This document shows, in pieces, positions 53,536 through 61,717 of a stretch of DNA of 64,000 nt. A program made the position numbers and the translations under genes. The notes under the pieces were generated by a model. It made no database searches, was not told the origin of the DNA, and saw nothing but the letters and a program-made list of their open reading frames with translations. The DNA comes from JBBIWA01 sp037439425 (GTDB lineage: Bacteria > Acidobacteriota > Blastocatellia > RBC074), in the NCBI GenBank assembly GCA_037439425.1, contig JBBIWA010000008.1, positions 62,001 through 126,000 on the forward strand, written 5' to 3'. Position 1 is the first letter of the stretch; each line of letters opens with the position of its first letter.

Positions 53536-55548
53536 ATGAAGCAGAGACGAGCAGGCACGATGAGGCCGCAATGCTGGGGAGGGAGTATCTTCCTGAGCCT
53601 CGCTGGGGTTGTGTTTATTGCCTGGTGGAACGCCCCTGTCAGTTGGGTCGCCGTTCTGGCCGCCGCGGCGGTGCTGGCGCTGGTCTACCTCTCTGCCCGG
53701 CAATACCGGCGGAAAGTGCACGAGAAGGTCCGCAAGCTCGAAGAACTGAATCACCTTCATCTGGCAACCGTGCAGGCGCTGGCCGAAGCGATTGAGGCTA
53801 AGGACGCGGCGACGAACGGTCATGTGGAGCGGGTGAAGATTTATGGGCGCTTCCTGGCGCGGCTCGTGGGCCTTTCCGAACGCGAAATCCGCGCTATTGA
53901 AGCGGGTGCCTTGTTACACGACATTGGCAATCTGGCGGTGCCCGATTACATCCTCCACAAACCCGGGCCGCTTACCCCCGCTGAATTTGAGAAGATCAAA
54001 TCTCACCCCATCGTTGGAGCGGAAATGCTCAGCCAGGTGAACTTTCCTTATCCGGTAGTACCGGTCGTGCGCCATCACCATGAGCGGTGGGATGGGCAAG
54101 GATACCCCGATGGATTGAAGGGCGAACAGATCCCGATCACCGCCCGCATCCTCAGCGTGGTGGACTCGTTCGATTCGGTGCGCACATCACGGCACTATCG
54201 GCAGGCTCTGAGCCGCGAGCAAGCAATAGAAGTGCTCAAGCAAGGGGCCGGATCCTTGTATGATCCGCAGCTTGTCGCGCTCTTCCTCGAGCATTTGCCT
54301 CAGTTTGAGGCCGAGATCGAGGCGCGGAAGGTGCACGCCTGCGGGCCTGAAGCAGCTTCTGTCAGTTGTCCGTTGTCAGCTGTCCGTCCGCCGTTGGAAG
54401 CCGAAAGGACGGACCACGAACCATCCGCCATTTTATCGCACACCTGGATTGCGCAAGCGCATCGCGAATCGCTCAAGCTTTACGAGATAGCGCGGCTGCT
54501 CGGCAGCAGCCTCTCGTTAAAGGAGACGTTGGCCGCTTTGCTTGCCTGTCTGAAAGAGCTGGTCCCGGTAACGACCAGCCTGGTCTTACTCCCTGAAAAA
54601 AGCTGTGACCGGCTCAAAGTTGTCTGCGCTTCAGGTCGTGATGCTGCCCTGTTAGAGGGGCGCACGATGGACATGAGGGCGGGAATTGTTGGCTGGGTCT
54701 ACGCCTATGGGCAGCCTAGATTCAATCTGCCACCCTGTTTTGATCTTGACGCTTTAGGGGGTGAGGTGAGAAGTGACTTGCGCGCCTCAGCTGTCGTCCC
54801 GCTGAGAACAGATCAGCAGTTGCTCGGCGTGCTGGCGCTTTACTCCAGCGAGCTGGAGCAGTACTGCGGTGAACATCTACGGTTGCTGGAAGCCTTTGCC
54901 CGGCTCGCCAGCGATGCTTTTGCCCGAGCGCTTCATCACGAAGAAGTGGAAGCATCTGCCTTCACCGATCATCTGACCGGGCTGCCGAATGCTCGCGCTC
55001 TCGCGGAGGCCTTTGAACGCGAAGCTGCTTACGCGCGGCGCCACCAGGAGCCGTTCACCGTGTTGATGATGGACCTGGATCACTTCAAGCAGATCAACGA
55101 CACGCTCGGCCATCTGGCCGGAGACCTGTACCTAATTGCCATCTCTCAAGCCATCCACGCGCTCCTGCGCGCGGGCGATATCCTCGGACGCTACGCAGGC
55201 GACGAGTTCATCGCTATTCTCCCCAGAACCCGAAAGGCCGAAGTCGCCGAGCTGATGAAGCGCATCAAGAGTGCCGTCAGCAATTTTGTGCTCAAGGGTG
55301 AAGAGGGAGCCAGCCTGAGCGCTGGCATTAGTATTGGAGAGGCCGAGTTTGGCTGCGAAGGCACTACTCTCGATGAATTGCTGGCTGTGGCTGACGCCAG
55401 GATGTACGCCGCGAAAGCGGCTCATAGACCCGGAGGGGCGCAGGACGGCGGATCACGCAGATTGTTTCCAGAAGGCTGGAATCCCTACCTCACGTCTCAG
55501 ACCCCGCACCCAGCTATTGGGAGCGCGCCCATCTCTCGCTCAGATTGA
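53536..55548 (+). CDS. HD-GYP / GAF / GGDEF signalling protein
   Basis: A 670-residue membrane-anchored signalling protein. Two hydrophobic segments (about 14-52) precede an HD-GYP domain (about 75-240) with LLHDIGNLAVPDYIL (Asn where most members have HDIGK) and HHERWDGQGYPDGLKG. A variable linker (about 260-300) holds heptad repeats. Then a GAF domain (about 320-465) and a GGDEF domain (about 475-640) with DHLTGLPNAR, DLDHFKQIND and the signature as AGDEF in GRYAGDEFIAIL. So both c-di-GMP hydrolysis and synthesis are possible. ATG at 53536 (GAGGTGAAGGGG upstream) is preferred; the ORF reaches 53395. It lies between two protease genes. Confidence 0.9.
   Translation: MKQRRAGTMRPQCWGGSIFLSLAGVVFIAWWNAPVSWVAVLAAAAVLALVYLSARQYRRKVHEKVRKLEELNHLHLATVQALAEAIEAKDAATNGHVERVKIYGRFLARLVGLSEREIRAIEAGALLHDIGNLAVPDYILHKPGPLTPAEFEKIKSHPIVGAEMLSQVNFPYPVVPVVRHHHERWDGQGYPDGLKGEQIPITARILSVVDSFDSVRTSRHYRQALSREQAIEVLKQGAGSLYDPQLVALFLEHLPQFEAEIEARKVHACGPEAASVSCPLSAVRPPLEAERTDHEPSAILSHTWIAQAHRESLKLYEIARLLGSSLSLKETLAALLACLKELVPVTTSLVLLPEKSCDRLKVVCASGRDAALLEGRTMDMRAGIVGWVYAYGQPRFNLPPCFDLDALGGEVRSDLRASAVVPLRTDQQLLGVLALYSSELEQYCGEHLRLLEAFARLASDAFARALHHEEVEASAFTDHLTGLPNARALAEAFEREAAYARRHQEPFTVLMMDLDHFKQINDTLGHLAGDLYLIAISQAIHALLRAGDILGRYAGDEFIAILPRTRKAEVAELMKRIKSAVSNFVLKGEEGASLSAGISIGEAEFGCEGTTLDELLAVADARMYAAKAAHRPGGAQDGGSRRLFPEGWNPYLTSQTPHPAIGSAPISRSD
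54359..54430. repeat. Heptad repeat within the HD-GYP/GAF linker
   Basis: TGTCAGT TGTCCGT TGTCAGC TGTCCGT (54360-54387) then, after a spacer, GGACGGA CCACGAA CCATCCG; the arms are partly complementary. It is in frame and encodes the Ser/Pro-rich part of the linker. Confidence 0.7.
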
Positions 55549-55711
55549 TCGTTCTTCAGTCAGTTCGGTCAGCTTGATGAGTAGGGAAGACTGAAAAAGA
55601 CTGGCGCATTCCGGATCACTGATGAGTAAACAAGACGATTCCCGAAACTTAGCGCAGCGCGCGCACCTGAGGCACGGAACTCGCAACAGCTACTATGCCA
55701 CTATGCCATAT

Positions 55712-55739
55712 GCTCGCTTACGCCGAGCGTGCTCTTTTT
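55712..55739 (+). terminator. Weak intrinsic terminator candidate
   Basis: GCTCG (55712-55716), loop of 7, CGAGC (55724-55728), and five T at 55735-55739. Short stem and displaced T-run make it uncertain. It is in the 280-base gap after the HD-GYP/GGDEF gene. Confidence 0.4.
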
Positions 55740-55759
55740 GGGCAAGCATCATTTGAGAG

Positions 55760-55808
55760 TCAGACCTCAGACTTCAGACCAGGTCTGACCCCTGAGGTCT
55801 GAAGTCTG
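55760..55808. repeat. AGACCTC heptad palindrome
   Basis: AGACCTC AGACTTC AGACC then GGTCTGA CCCCTGA GGTCTGA AGTCTG. Same 7-bp architecture as the GGATTTC elements but a different sequence. It ends 20 bases before the ATG of protease 2, so it may lie in its leader. Confidence 0.8.
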
Positions 55809-55827
55809 TATAGGGAACCAGGAAATA

Positions 55828-58203
55828 ATGAACAGGGTGAACTTGACTACTAAAACGTTGCTCTCAGGGCTTATGACCGCCTTGCTGAGTCTGGGGCCGG
55901 GGCCGATTGCGCTGGCCGCTCGGGCTCCGCTCAAGGCGCGGGCTGGCGCGGGCAAGTCCGTCCCGAAGAAGACAGGTAAGAAGACCAAGCCGCTAGTCAG
56001 TGAGCGCACTGTGAGCGCGGCCCCAAGTGTTATCTCAGTCTCCGAGCTCATTAAGTTGCACCTCCGTTGGGCAGCGGGGCGACCACTGCCGGAGTTACGG
56101 CCATCACAGCCGAGTGAGAGCGAAAAAGAGCTTGCTGCTTGGGAGAGCGAAGAGTCTGAAGGCGCAGACAGTGCAGCGCAGCAGAGCGACCTGCCAAAGA
56201 CACGGGATGTCTCGGTGAGCGAGGAAGCAACCAGTACCGGCAGCGGTAGCGACCTGCCACAGGAACAAGATGTCTCGGTGGGCGAGGGAGAAGCCAGCCG
56301 AAAGCTGGCATCTGCCTCAGAGTCTGATGAGGGCGGCGAAAGCAGTCCACACAGTTTTGAGTATTACCCGCTTGCCCTGCAACAGGCTTATCAGAAAATG
56401 GCTGCCGATCTGTGGGCTCAGATCGGAAGGGCTCTGGCATCTGGTCACCCTCAGGAGAGGATGCGGGTGATCGTGCGGGCTGAAGACAGTCTCGACCGCA
56501 GCTATCTGCGCCATCACGGTGGGAGAGTGCTGAGCGTCTATCCGGGCTTCGAGATGATGGTGGTTGAAGTGCCAGCCGCCCGGGTCGCCGCTTTGGCCGC
56601 TCATCCCCGGATTCGCAGCCTTTCGCCTGACCGCCTCGTCAGCAGCACCAGCCTCAGACCGAAGGAAGATAGTCACATCCGCTGGACGACAGGGGTGACA
56701 GAAGCGATGGCATACGTTGCGCGCCCTGGACTTGACGGTTCGGGAGTGGGCATTGCGTTTCTCGACACTGGCCTGCAGGCAGACCATATTAGTTTTCATC
56801 GTGGGAGAGCAGGGCAGACCGGACTTGTCAGCGTCAGCTTTGTTTCCGGCGACGGGAGCGTTGCTGATGCCTATGGTCACGGAACACACATCACCTCACT
56901 GGCTGCTGGCACCGGGAGAGGGCTCGGAGAGCTCAACCATCAATTTACCGGGATCGCGCCCAATGCGCGGATCATCAATGTGCGCGTTCTCGGAGCTGAT
57001 GGCAGTGGCCGCATGTCAGATGTCATTGCCGGCATTGAGTGGTGCATTGCCAACAAAGAGCGATACAACATTCGCGTGATGAATCTCAGTCTGGGAGCGC
57101 TCACCCCAGAAAGCTACAAGACAGACCCGCTATGCCAGGCTGCTGAGCGCGCCGTTCAGGCCGGCATAGTGGTGGTGGCAGCTGCAGGCAACGATGGCAA
57201 GGATGCGGATGGCAAGCCTCTTTACGGGACTATTCACAGCCCGGGCATTGATCCCATGGTGATCACCGTCGGAGCCGCCAATACCAAAGGCACTGATGAG
57301 CGTTCTGACGACACGGTAGCCAGCTACAGTTCGCGTGGCCCGACCATTACTGACCGGCTGATGAAGCCAGACCTGATTGCGCCGGGCAACAGACTGGTCG
57401 GCGCCGAAGCTTATCAGAATGCGCTGGTGACTGCTTATCCGCAATTGGACTACGATAAAGACGACGATACCAACCCGAAGAAGGGACTGATGATACTTAG
57501 CGGCACTTCGACTTCGGTGCCGATTGTCAGCGGCGCGGTTGCCCTGATGCTGCAACAAAATCCGGCACTGACGCCAGCCTTGGTCAAGGCCATTTTGCAG
57601 TACACCGCGCAACGATTGCCCGGTTACAACCTCCTCGAGCAAGGCGCTGGCCTGCTCAATGTCGAAGGCGCATTGCGCTTGGCGGCGGTCATCAAGAACC
57701 CGCTTCCGACCAGAGTCGGCGCGCCGCTGCTGCTAGGGGAGATGCCGGTGGCCACCTCCACGATCGTAGGAGAGACCTTCGATTGGTGGGGGCACATCTA
57801 CGGCGCTTACAACCACATTTTCGGCGGCAGTGCATTGTTGACCAAATACCAGCGCATCTACGACGTAGGTTTTAGCTGGGTGGGCAAGGGGGTAATGCTG
57901 GGAGGCATTCTTTTGTCTGATGGGATACTTCTGTCTGATGGCATCTTGCTCTCAGATGGTTTTGTGCTCTCAGATGGCATCCTCCTGTCCGACGGCATCT
58001 TGCTTTCGGATGGGATTCTGCTGAGCGATGGGATTTTGCTCTCGGATGGGATACTGCTCAGTGACGGAATACTCTTAAGCGATGGGATTATCTTCTCCGA
58101 TAGTTTGAGGCCGCAAAATGGCAGCACACTTGCCAGCCTGATCATCTCGGCAACCGTGCCTTCTTCATTACAAAGCCGGCCCCCTGTGTTGGGTGAGGAT
58201 TAA
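55828..58203 (+). CDS. Subtilisin-like serine protease 2 with hexapeptide-repeat tail
   Basis: A 791-residue S8 protease, paralogue of protease 1. Signal peptide to about residue 30 (ALAARAP). A longer N-terminal region (to 205) includes a Ser/Glu-rich part with two copies of a SDLPxxxDVSV motif, then an inhibitor-like prodomain (MRVIVRAEDSLDRSYLRHHG, shortened). Triad: Asp in GIAFLDTGLQADH (about 315), His in GHGTHITSLAAG (about 351), Ser in LSGTSTSVPIVSGAVA (about 565). A domain shared with protease 1 follows, then eleven hexapeptide units (GILLSD, one GFVLSD, last GIIFSD) at 57904-58101. RBS AGGA upstream of ATG 55828. Confidence 0.92.
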   Translation: MNRVNLTTKTLLSGLMTALLSLGPGPIALAARAPLKARAGAGKSVPKKTGKKTKPLVSERTVSAAPSVISVSELIKLHLRWAAGRPLPELRPSQPSESEKELAAWESEESEGADSAAQQSDLPKTRDVSVSEEATSTGSGSDLPQEQDVSVGEGEASRKLASASESDEGGESSPHSFEYYPLALQQAYQKMAADLWAQIGRALASGHPQERMRVIVRAEDSLDRSYLRHHGGRVLSVYPGFEMMVVEVPAARVAALAAHPRIRSLSPDRLVSSTSLRPKEDSHIRWTTGVTEAMAYVARPGLDGSGVGIAFLDTGLQADHISFHRGRAGQTGLVSVSFVSGDGSVADAYGHGTHITSLAAGTGRGLGELNHQFTGIAPNARIINVRVLGADGSGRMSDVIAGIEWCIANKERYNIRVMNLSLGALTPESYKTDPLCQAAERAVQAGIVVVAAAGNDGKDADGKPLYGTIHSPGIDPMVITVGAANTKGTDERSDDTVASYSSRGPTITDRLMKPDLIAPGNRLVGAEAYQNALVTAYPQLDYDKDDDTNPKKGLMILSGTSTSVPIVSGAVALMLQQNPALTPALVKAILQYTAQRLPGYNLLEQGAGLLNVEGALRLAAVIKNPLPTRVGAPLLLGEMPVATSTIVGETFDWWGHIYGAYNHIFGGSALLTKYQRIYDVGFSWVGKGVMLGGILLSDGILLSDGILLSDGFVLSDGILLSDGILLSDGILLSDGILLSDGILLSDGILLSDGIIFSDSLRPQNGSTLASLIISATVPSSLQSRPPVLGED
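57904..58101 (+). repeat. 18-bp tandem repeat coding for hexapeptides (protease 2)
   Basis: Eleven in-frame units coding for G-[IF]-[LIV]-[LF]-S-D. Synonymous codons vary (TCT, TCA, TCC, TCG, AGC, AGT for Ser), pointing to selection on the peptide. Confidence 0.95.
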
Positions 58204-58603
58204 AAGAGAGGCTTTATCTTCCCGTGCCGGGAATACTGAAGTCCACAGCCAGGCGGAGGGTGGAGATGAGAGGCGCGCCAGTTGTTAGCCTGATCTTCGA
58301 TCTACTTGCGGCAGCACTTCGATAGTGGCCCCGCTGCTACTGATCAGGCAGTGGGAGCGATGCCAGAATACCGGCTTGTTGTAAATCTGCTTCAAATGCT
58401 TGCTGAGACCTATGCGGATGAGGCCGGAAGAGGTGGTTTTCAGCCTCGTTGACCGGTCTATTGATTGGAAATTAGCTCCGTCAGGAGCGACCAGTTGTCA
58501 GCTTGCTCGCAATCCTAGCTGGGGTCGAGAGCGGCCAGTTGATCGCTACGGGCGCAAGCCACAGCTTTAGCGATCTTATCATCCAGGCCACCTGCTTAGA
58601 GAG
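58204..58603. other. Intergenic region
   Basis: About 400 bases between protease 2 and the convergent APC transporter gene. It holds a CCGTCAGGAG mini-hairpin (58475-58488). No gene, terminator with T-run or riboswitch was recognised. Confidence 0.4.
58475..58488. repeat. CTCCGTCAGGAG mini-hairpin
   Basis: GCTCC-GTCA-GGAGC, perfect stem; same motif as the copies at 27481 and 27530, 31 kb away. Confidence 0.65.
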
Positions 58604-58646
58604 CTAAGGGCTAAGGGTACTCTTGGCCCTTTGCTCTTTGCCCTTC
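58600..58646. repeat. Heptad repeat at the APC transporter C-terminus
   Basis: On the minus strand: GGGCAAA GAGCAAA GGGCCAA GAGTACC CTTAGCC CTTAGCT. The first part encodes KGKEQRAKS and the stop lies in the second part, so the transporter's C-terminal tail derives from the repeat. Confidence 0.8.
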
Positions 58647-59995
58647 TGCCTGACCATGGTCAATTGGAAGATCGCACCGCCAGCCAGCACCGTCAGCAGT
58701 GCCAGGGTTGATTCCAGTGGGCGACCCCGGAAATTCCAGACCAGGGTCCAGCTCGAAATGACGAGAAAGAGTAGGGGCGTTACCGGGTAACCCCAGGTGC
58801 GGAAAGGACGCTGCATCTCTGGGCGTCTGATTCTCAAGACTATGACGCAGGAGATGGCCAGAGCGGCAAACAGGGTGAGCGTGAAGCCGACGTACTGCTG
58901 AAGCTGATCCACCCGCCCGGAGAGGATCAGAAGAGAGGTGACCAGGCCTTGCAAAATGATTGCCGTTGAGGGAACACCGTTACCCGTATTGGTCCGCGCC
59001 AGAAAGCGGAATTGATGGAAGTCGCGTCCCAGAGCGTAATAAACTCTCGGCCCGGCAATGGTCATGGCCGAAGCTGAGGCCAGCAGTGAAACGACTAAAA
59101 CCAGAGTCACCAAAGTTGTCCCCCACTCACCGAAGAGAGTGCGTGAAGCGATCAATCCCACTTCGACTTTGTTGGCCAGTTCATCCACATTGGCACCGTA
59201 AAAGTAGACAGCATTGAGCGCCAAATAGAGGATGACGACGATCACGGTGCCTAGCAGTAGCGACCGGGGCAGATGGCGCTGTGGCTCTTTGATTTCGCTG
59301 GCCACATAGGCCGCGGCGTTCCATCCCGAGTAGCAGAACATGACAAAGATAAGTGAACTGGCAAACGCGCCCAGTTTATCGGCCAGGCTGAGCTGACTGT
59401 AGGTGGGAGAAACGTAGGTCAGATTGGGAAGATAGCCTTTGCCGAAGACCGCCGCCGCCAGCACAATCAGGATGATCCCACCAAGCTTGGACAGTGTCAC
59501 CCAATCATTGAATCTGATCCCTCGCGAGCCGCGCAGTTGCACTATCACCAGCACCCAGGCAAGCCCAATCGCGATCCAATCATTGATCCTGATCAGTCCC
59601 CAGAGGACCGGCTCTTCGGCTAGCACTGGAAAAAAGTGCGTCAGGTAGCGCACTAGACTCTTGAGCGCTGAAGCGATCGGGGCGGCAAAGCCAGCAATCA
59701 GTGAGACGAAAGCGCTCATGAAGGCGAGCATGCCACCGTAGGTTTCGCGCAGATAAACGTATTCCCCGCCGGCATGAGGCATGGCCGCGCCCATCTCGGC
59801 GTAAGAGAGCGCGCCGCAAAAGGCGAGCATCCCGCCCACTAACCACAGGAGAAAGATATAAACTGGATGGCCCAGTGCGGCAGCCTGAAATCCTGTGGTA
59901 GTAAAAATGCCCGCGCCAATGATGTTAGCAATCACCAGCGCGGTGGCTGATTTCAATCCGATCCCGCGATAGAGGCTTTCGTTTTCTTGATTCAT
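58604..59995 (-). CDS. APC-family amino acid permease
   Basis: A 463-residue inner-membrane transporter of the amino acid-polyamine-organocation family. The first helix holds the substrate motif IANIIGAGIFTTTGF (G-x-G-I-F; about 20-34), the second opens with GHPVYIFLLWLVGGML, and about 12 hydrophobic segments follow. Substrate not assignable (basic or neutral amino acids). ATG at 59995 preferred over the TTG at 60010. The last residues (KGKEQRAKSTLSP) are encoded by a heptad array, so the native C-terminus seems to have been extended or replaced. No operon partner. Confidence 0.9.
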   Translation of the reverse strand: MNQENESLYRGIGLKSATALVIANIIGAGIFTTTGFQAAALGHPVYIFLLWLVGGMLAFCGALSYAEMGAAMPHAGGEYVYLRETYGGMLAFMSAFVSLIAGFAAPIASALKSLVRYLTHFFPVLAEEPVLWGLIRINDWIAIGLAWVLVIVQLRGSRGIRFNDWVTLSKLGGIILIVLAAAVFGKGYLPNLTYVSPTYSQLSLADKLGAFASSLIFVMFCYSGWNAAAYVASEIKEPQRHLPRSLLLGTVIVVILYLALNAVYFYGANVDELANKVEVGLIASRTLFGEWGTTLVTLVLVVSLLASASAMTIAGPRVYYALGRDFHQFRFLARTNTGNGVPSTAIILQGLVTSLLILSGRVDQLQQYVGFTLTLFAALAISCVIVLRIRRPEMQRPFRTWGYPVTPLLFLVISSWTLVWNFRGRPLESTLALLTVLAGGAIFQLTMVRQKGKEQRAKSTLSP

Positions 59996-60260
59996 CCCGT
60001 GAGTTCTCAACCGAGTGCGTTTTCAGGTATTGGGGCCGGTCAGTTATGCCCCACGGCATTGTAACATTGACCTGGCGCCTGTGAGCGCAGACTTTTCTCA
60101 GTCTGGGATAAAAACGATACCACCGGGTGAAACTCTCAAGCCAAACCGGCGAGGCTGGCCATGATCAGAAAGGCGATTTCGAGTGCTCTCACCTTAGCCC
60201 AATACTGATAACGCGCATGGCCGGTTACAGAGGATGGGATCGGGCTTTAGGGATAGGTTC

Positions 60261-60405
60261 TATTGCGGATTTCGAATTGCGAATTTCGGAAATCTGCAAT
60301 TCCAATCACTTCGCATTTCGCAATTCGCATTTCGCAATCGGATTGCGAATTTCGGAAATCTGCAATTCCAATCACTTCGCAATTCGCAATCCGAAATTCG
60401 CATGT
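60261..60405. repeat. GGATTTC-type heptad palindrome, copy 9, internally duplicated
   Basis: The unit reading ATTGCGAATTTCGGAAATCT followed by GCAATTCCAATCACTTCGCA occurs twice (about 60277-60316 and 60341-60380), so one copy has duplicated in tandem. It lies in the 496-base gap between the APC gene and the phosphotransferase gene; apart from this element nothing else was seen in that gap. Confidence 0.85.
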
Positions 60406-60491
60406 GGATCATTTGAAGGACTTGACAAGTTTCATCTTCTCCCGCGCGCAGTATAGTTGGCTGCCGATCCCACGATGGCGAATTCGAGAGC

Positions 60492-61550
60492 TCAAGTCTG
60501 GTTGGCTTGCTCAATCAAATCCCAGGCTCGCTCAGCCATCTTTCTGACGACAGCGCCATACTGGGTGGCGGTTTCTGAACTCGCGTTGCCTTGCAATCCG
60601 CGCGCATATACGCCCTGGGCGATGCTGGCGCTGCGGAAGAGCGCAAAGGCCAGATAAAAATTCCAGTGCTCAATCCCGGCGCGGCCTGTGCGCCGGCAGT
60701 AAGCGGCCAGATAGCTGGCTTCATCGGGGATGCCTGTAGAGGCCGAGTCCAGCTCCAGTAGTCCCTGGCCACCATACATGGCGAAGTGATAAGGCAGACA
60801 GTTATAGGCTAGATCTCCAAGCGGATGCCCAAGCGTTGACAGCTCCCAGTCGAGCACGGCCAGGACTCTTGGCTCGGTTGGATGAAAGATCATATTCTCC
60901 AGACGGTAATCACCATGCACGATGGTCGTTTCATCGCCAGGCGGGATGTTTTCAGGCAGCCAGGCCATCAAGCGATTCATCGCCTCGATCTCTTCGGTCT
61001 TAGCCGCTTCATATTGTCTGGACCAGCGGCTGATCTGGCGCGCATAGTAATTGCCCGGTTTGCCAAAGTCGCCGAGGCCGAGCGCCTCATAATCTATGCA
61101 ATGTAGCTTGGCCAGCACCTCGTTCATCGCGTCGTAGATAGATGTGCGCTCGGCTGGCTCCAGCTCAGGGAGCAAGAGATTGTGAAACACGCGGCCTGGC
61201 ACATAGTCCATCAAGTAAAAGGCTGTGCCGATGACCGAGGTGTCTTCGCAAAGTAAGTAAGTGCGGCAGACCGGCACGCCCGTTTGCGCCAGCGCCGTGA
61301 TAATCCGGTATTCCCGCTCCACCTGATGCGCGGAGGGTAACAGATGGCCAGGGGGTTTTTTGCGCAGCACGTACTGGCGGTCACCGGCTGAGAGGTAAAA
61401 GGTCGGATTCGATTGCCCGCCAGCGAATTGGCGCACGATCAGCGGGCCGGCGAAATCTTCAAGCTGCTCTTTGAGAAACTGCACTAGCCGCGCTTCATCG
61501 AAGCGATGCGCTGCGCGCACCTCAATCGTTTCTGGAACTGTGGTCATCAT
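60492..61550 (-). CDS. Phosphotransferase-family protein (ACAD10/APH-like)
   Basis: A 352-residue kinase-like protein of the aminoglycoside-phosphotransferase/ACAD10 group. Glycine/lysine ATP-site elements are in QFAGGQSNPTFYL and YVLRKKPPGHLL; the catalytic HGDYRLENMIF (Asp) and metal-binding VLDWELSTLGHPLGDLAY are typical. Members are often tied to acyl-CoA metabolism, phosphorylating a hydroxyacyl substrate; here no acyl-CoA dehydrogenase gene is adjacent. ATG near 61550. Unlikely to be an antibiotic resistance enzyme in practice, as it belongs to the metabolic branch. Confidence 0.88.
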   Translation of the reverse strand: MMTTVPETIEVRAAHRFDEARLVQFLKEQLEDFAGPLIVRQFAGGQSNPTFYLSAGDRQYVLRKKPPGHLLPSAHQVEREYRIITALAQTGVPVCRTYLLCEDTSVIGTAFYLMDYVPGRVFHNLLLPELEPAERTSIYDAMNEVLAKLHCIDYEALGLGDFGKPGNYYARQISRWSRQYEAAKTEEIEAMNRLMAWLPENIPPGDETTIVHGDYRLENMIFHPTEPRVLAVLDWELSTLGHPLGDLAYNCLPYHFAMYGGQGLLELDSASTGIPDEASYLAAYCRRTGRAGIEHWNFYLAFALFRSASIAQGVYARGLQGNASSETATQYGAVVRKMAERAWDLIEQANQT

Positions 61551-61717
61551 AGCTATTCAATACCAATCCAGCCTGTTGAAAGGCCGTCATCTGTGAGAGA
61601 GCAGCCCAGGTGCGCTGAAGTGAGGCACAACATTGAACTCAACGGGCGAGCCTCCAGCAGCGAAAAAGCTGATCATAGTCCGGCGCGCCAAGTCAAGAGC
61701 CTGCTCATGCGAGGTGA

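Noticed and set aside
57904..58101. 18-bp tandem array as minisatellite or CRISPR-like repeat
   Set aside because: It is in frame within a protease gene, and synonymous differences show protein-level conservation.
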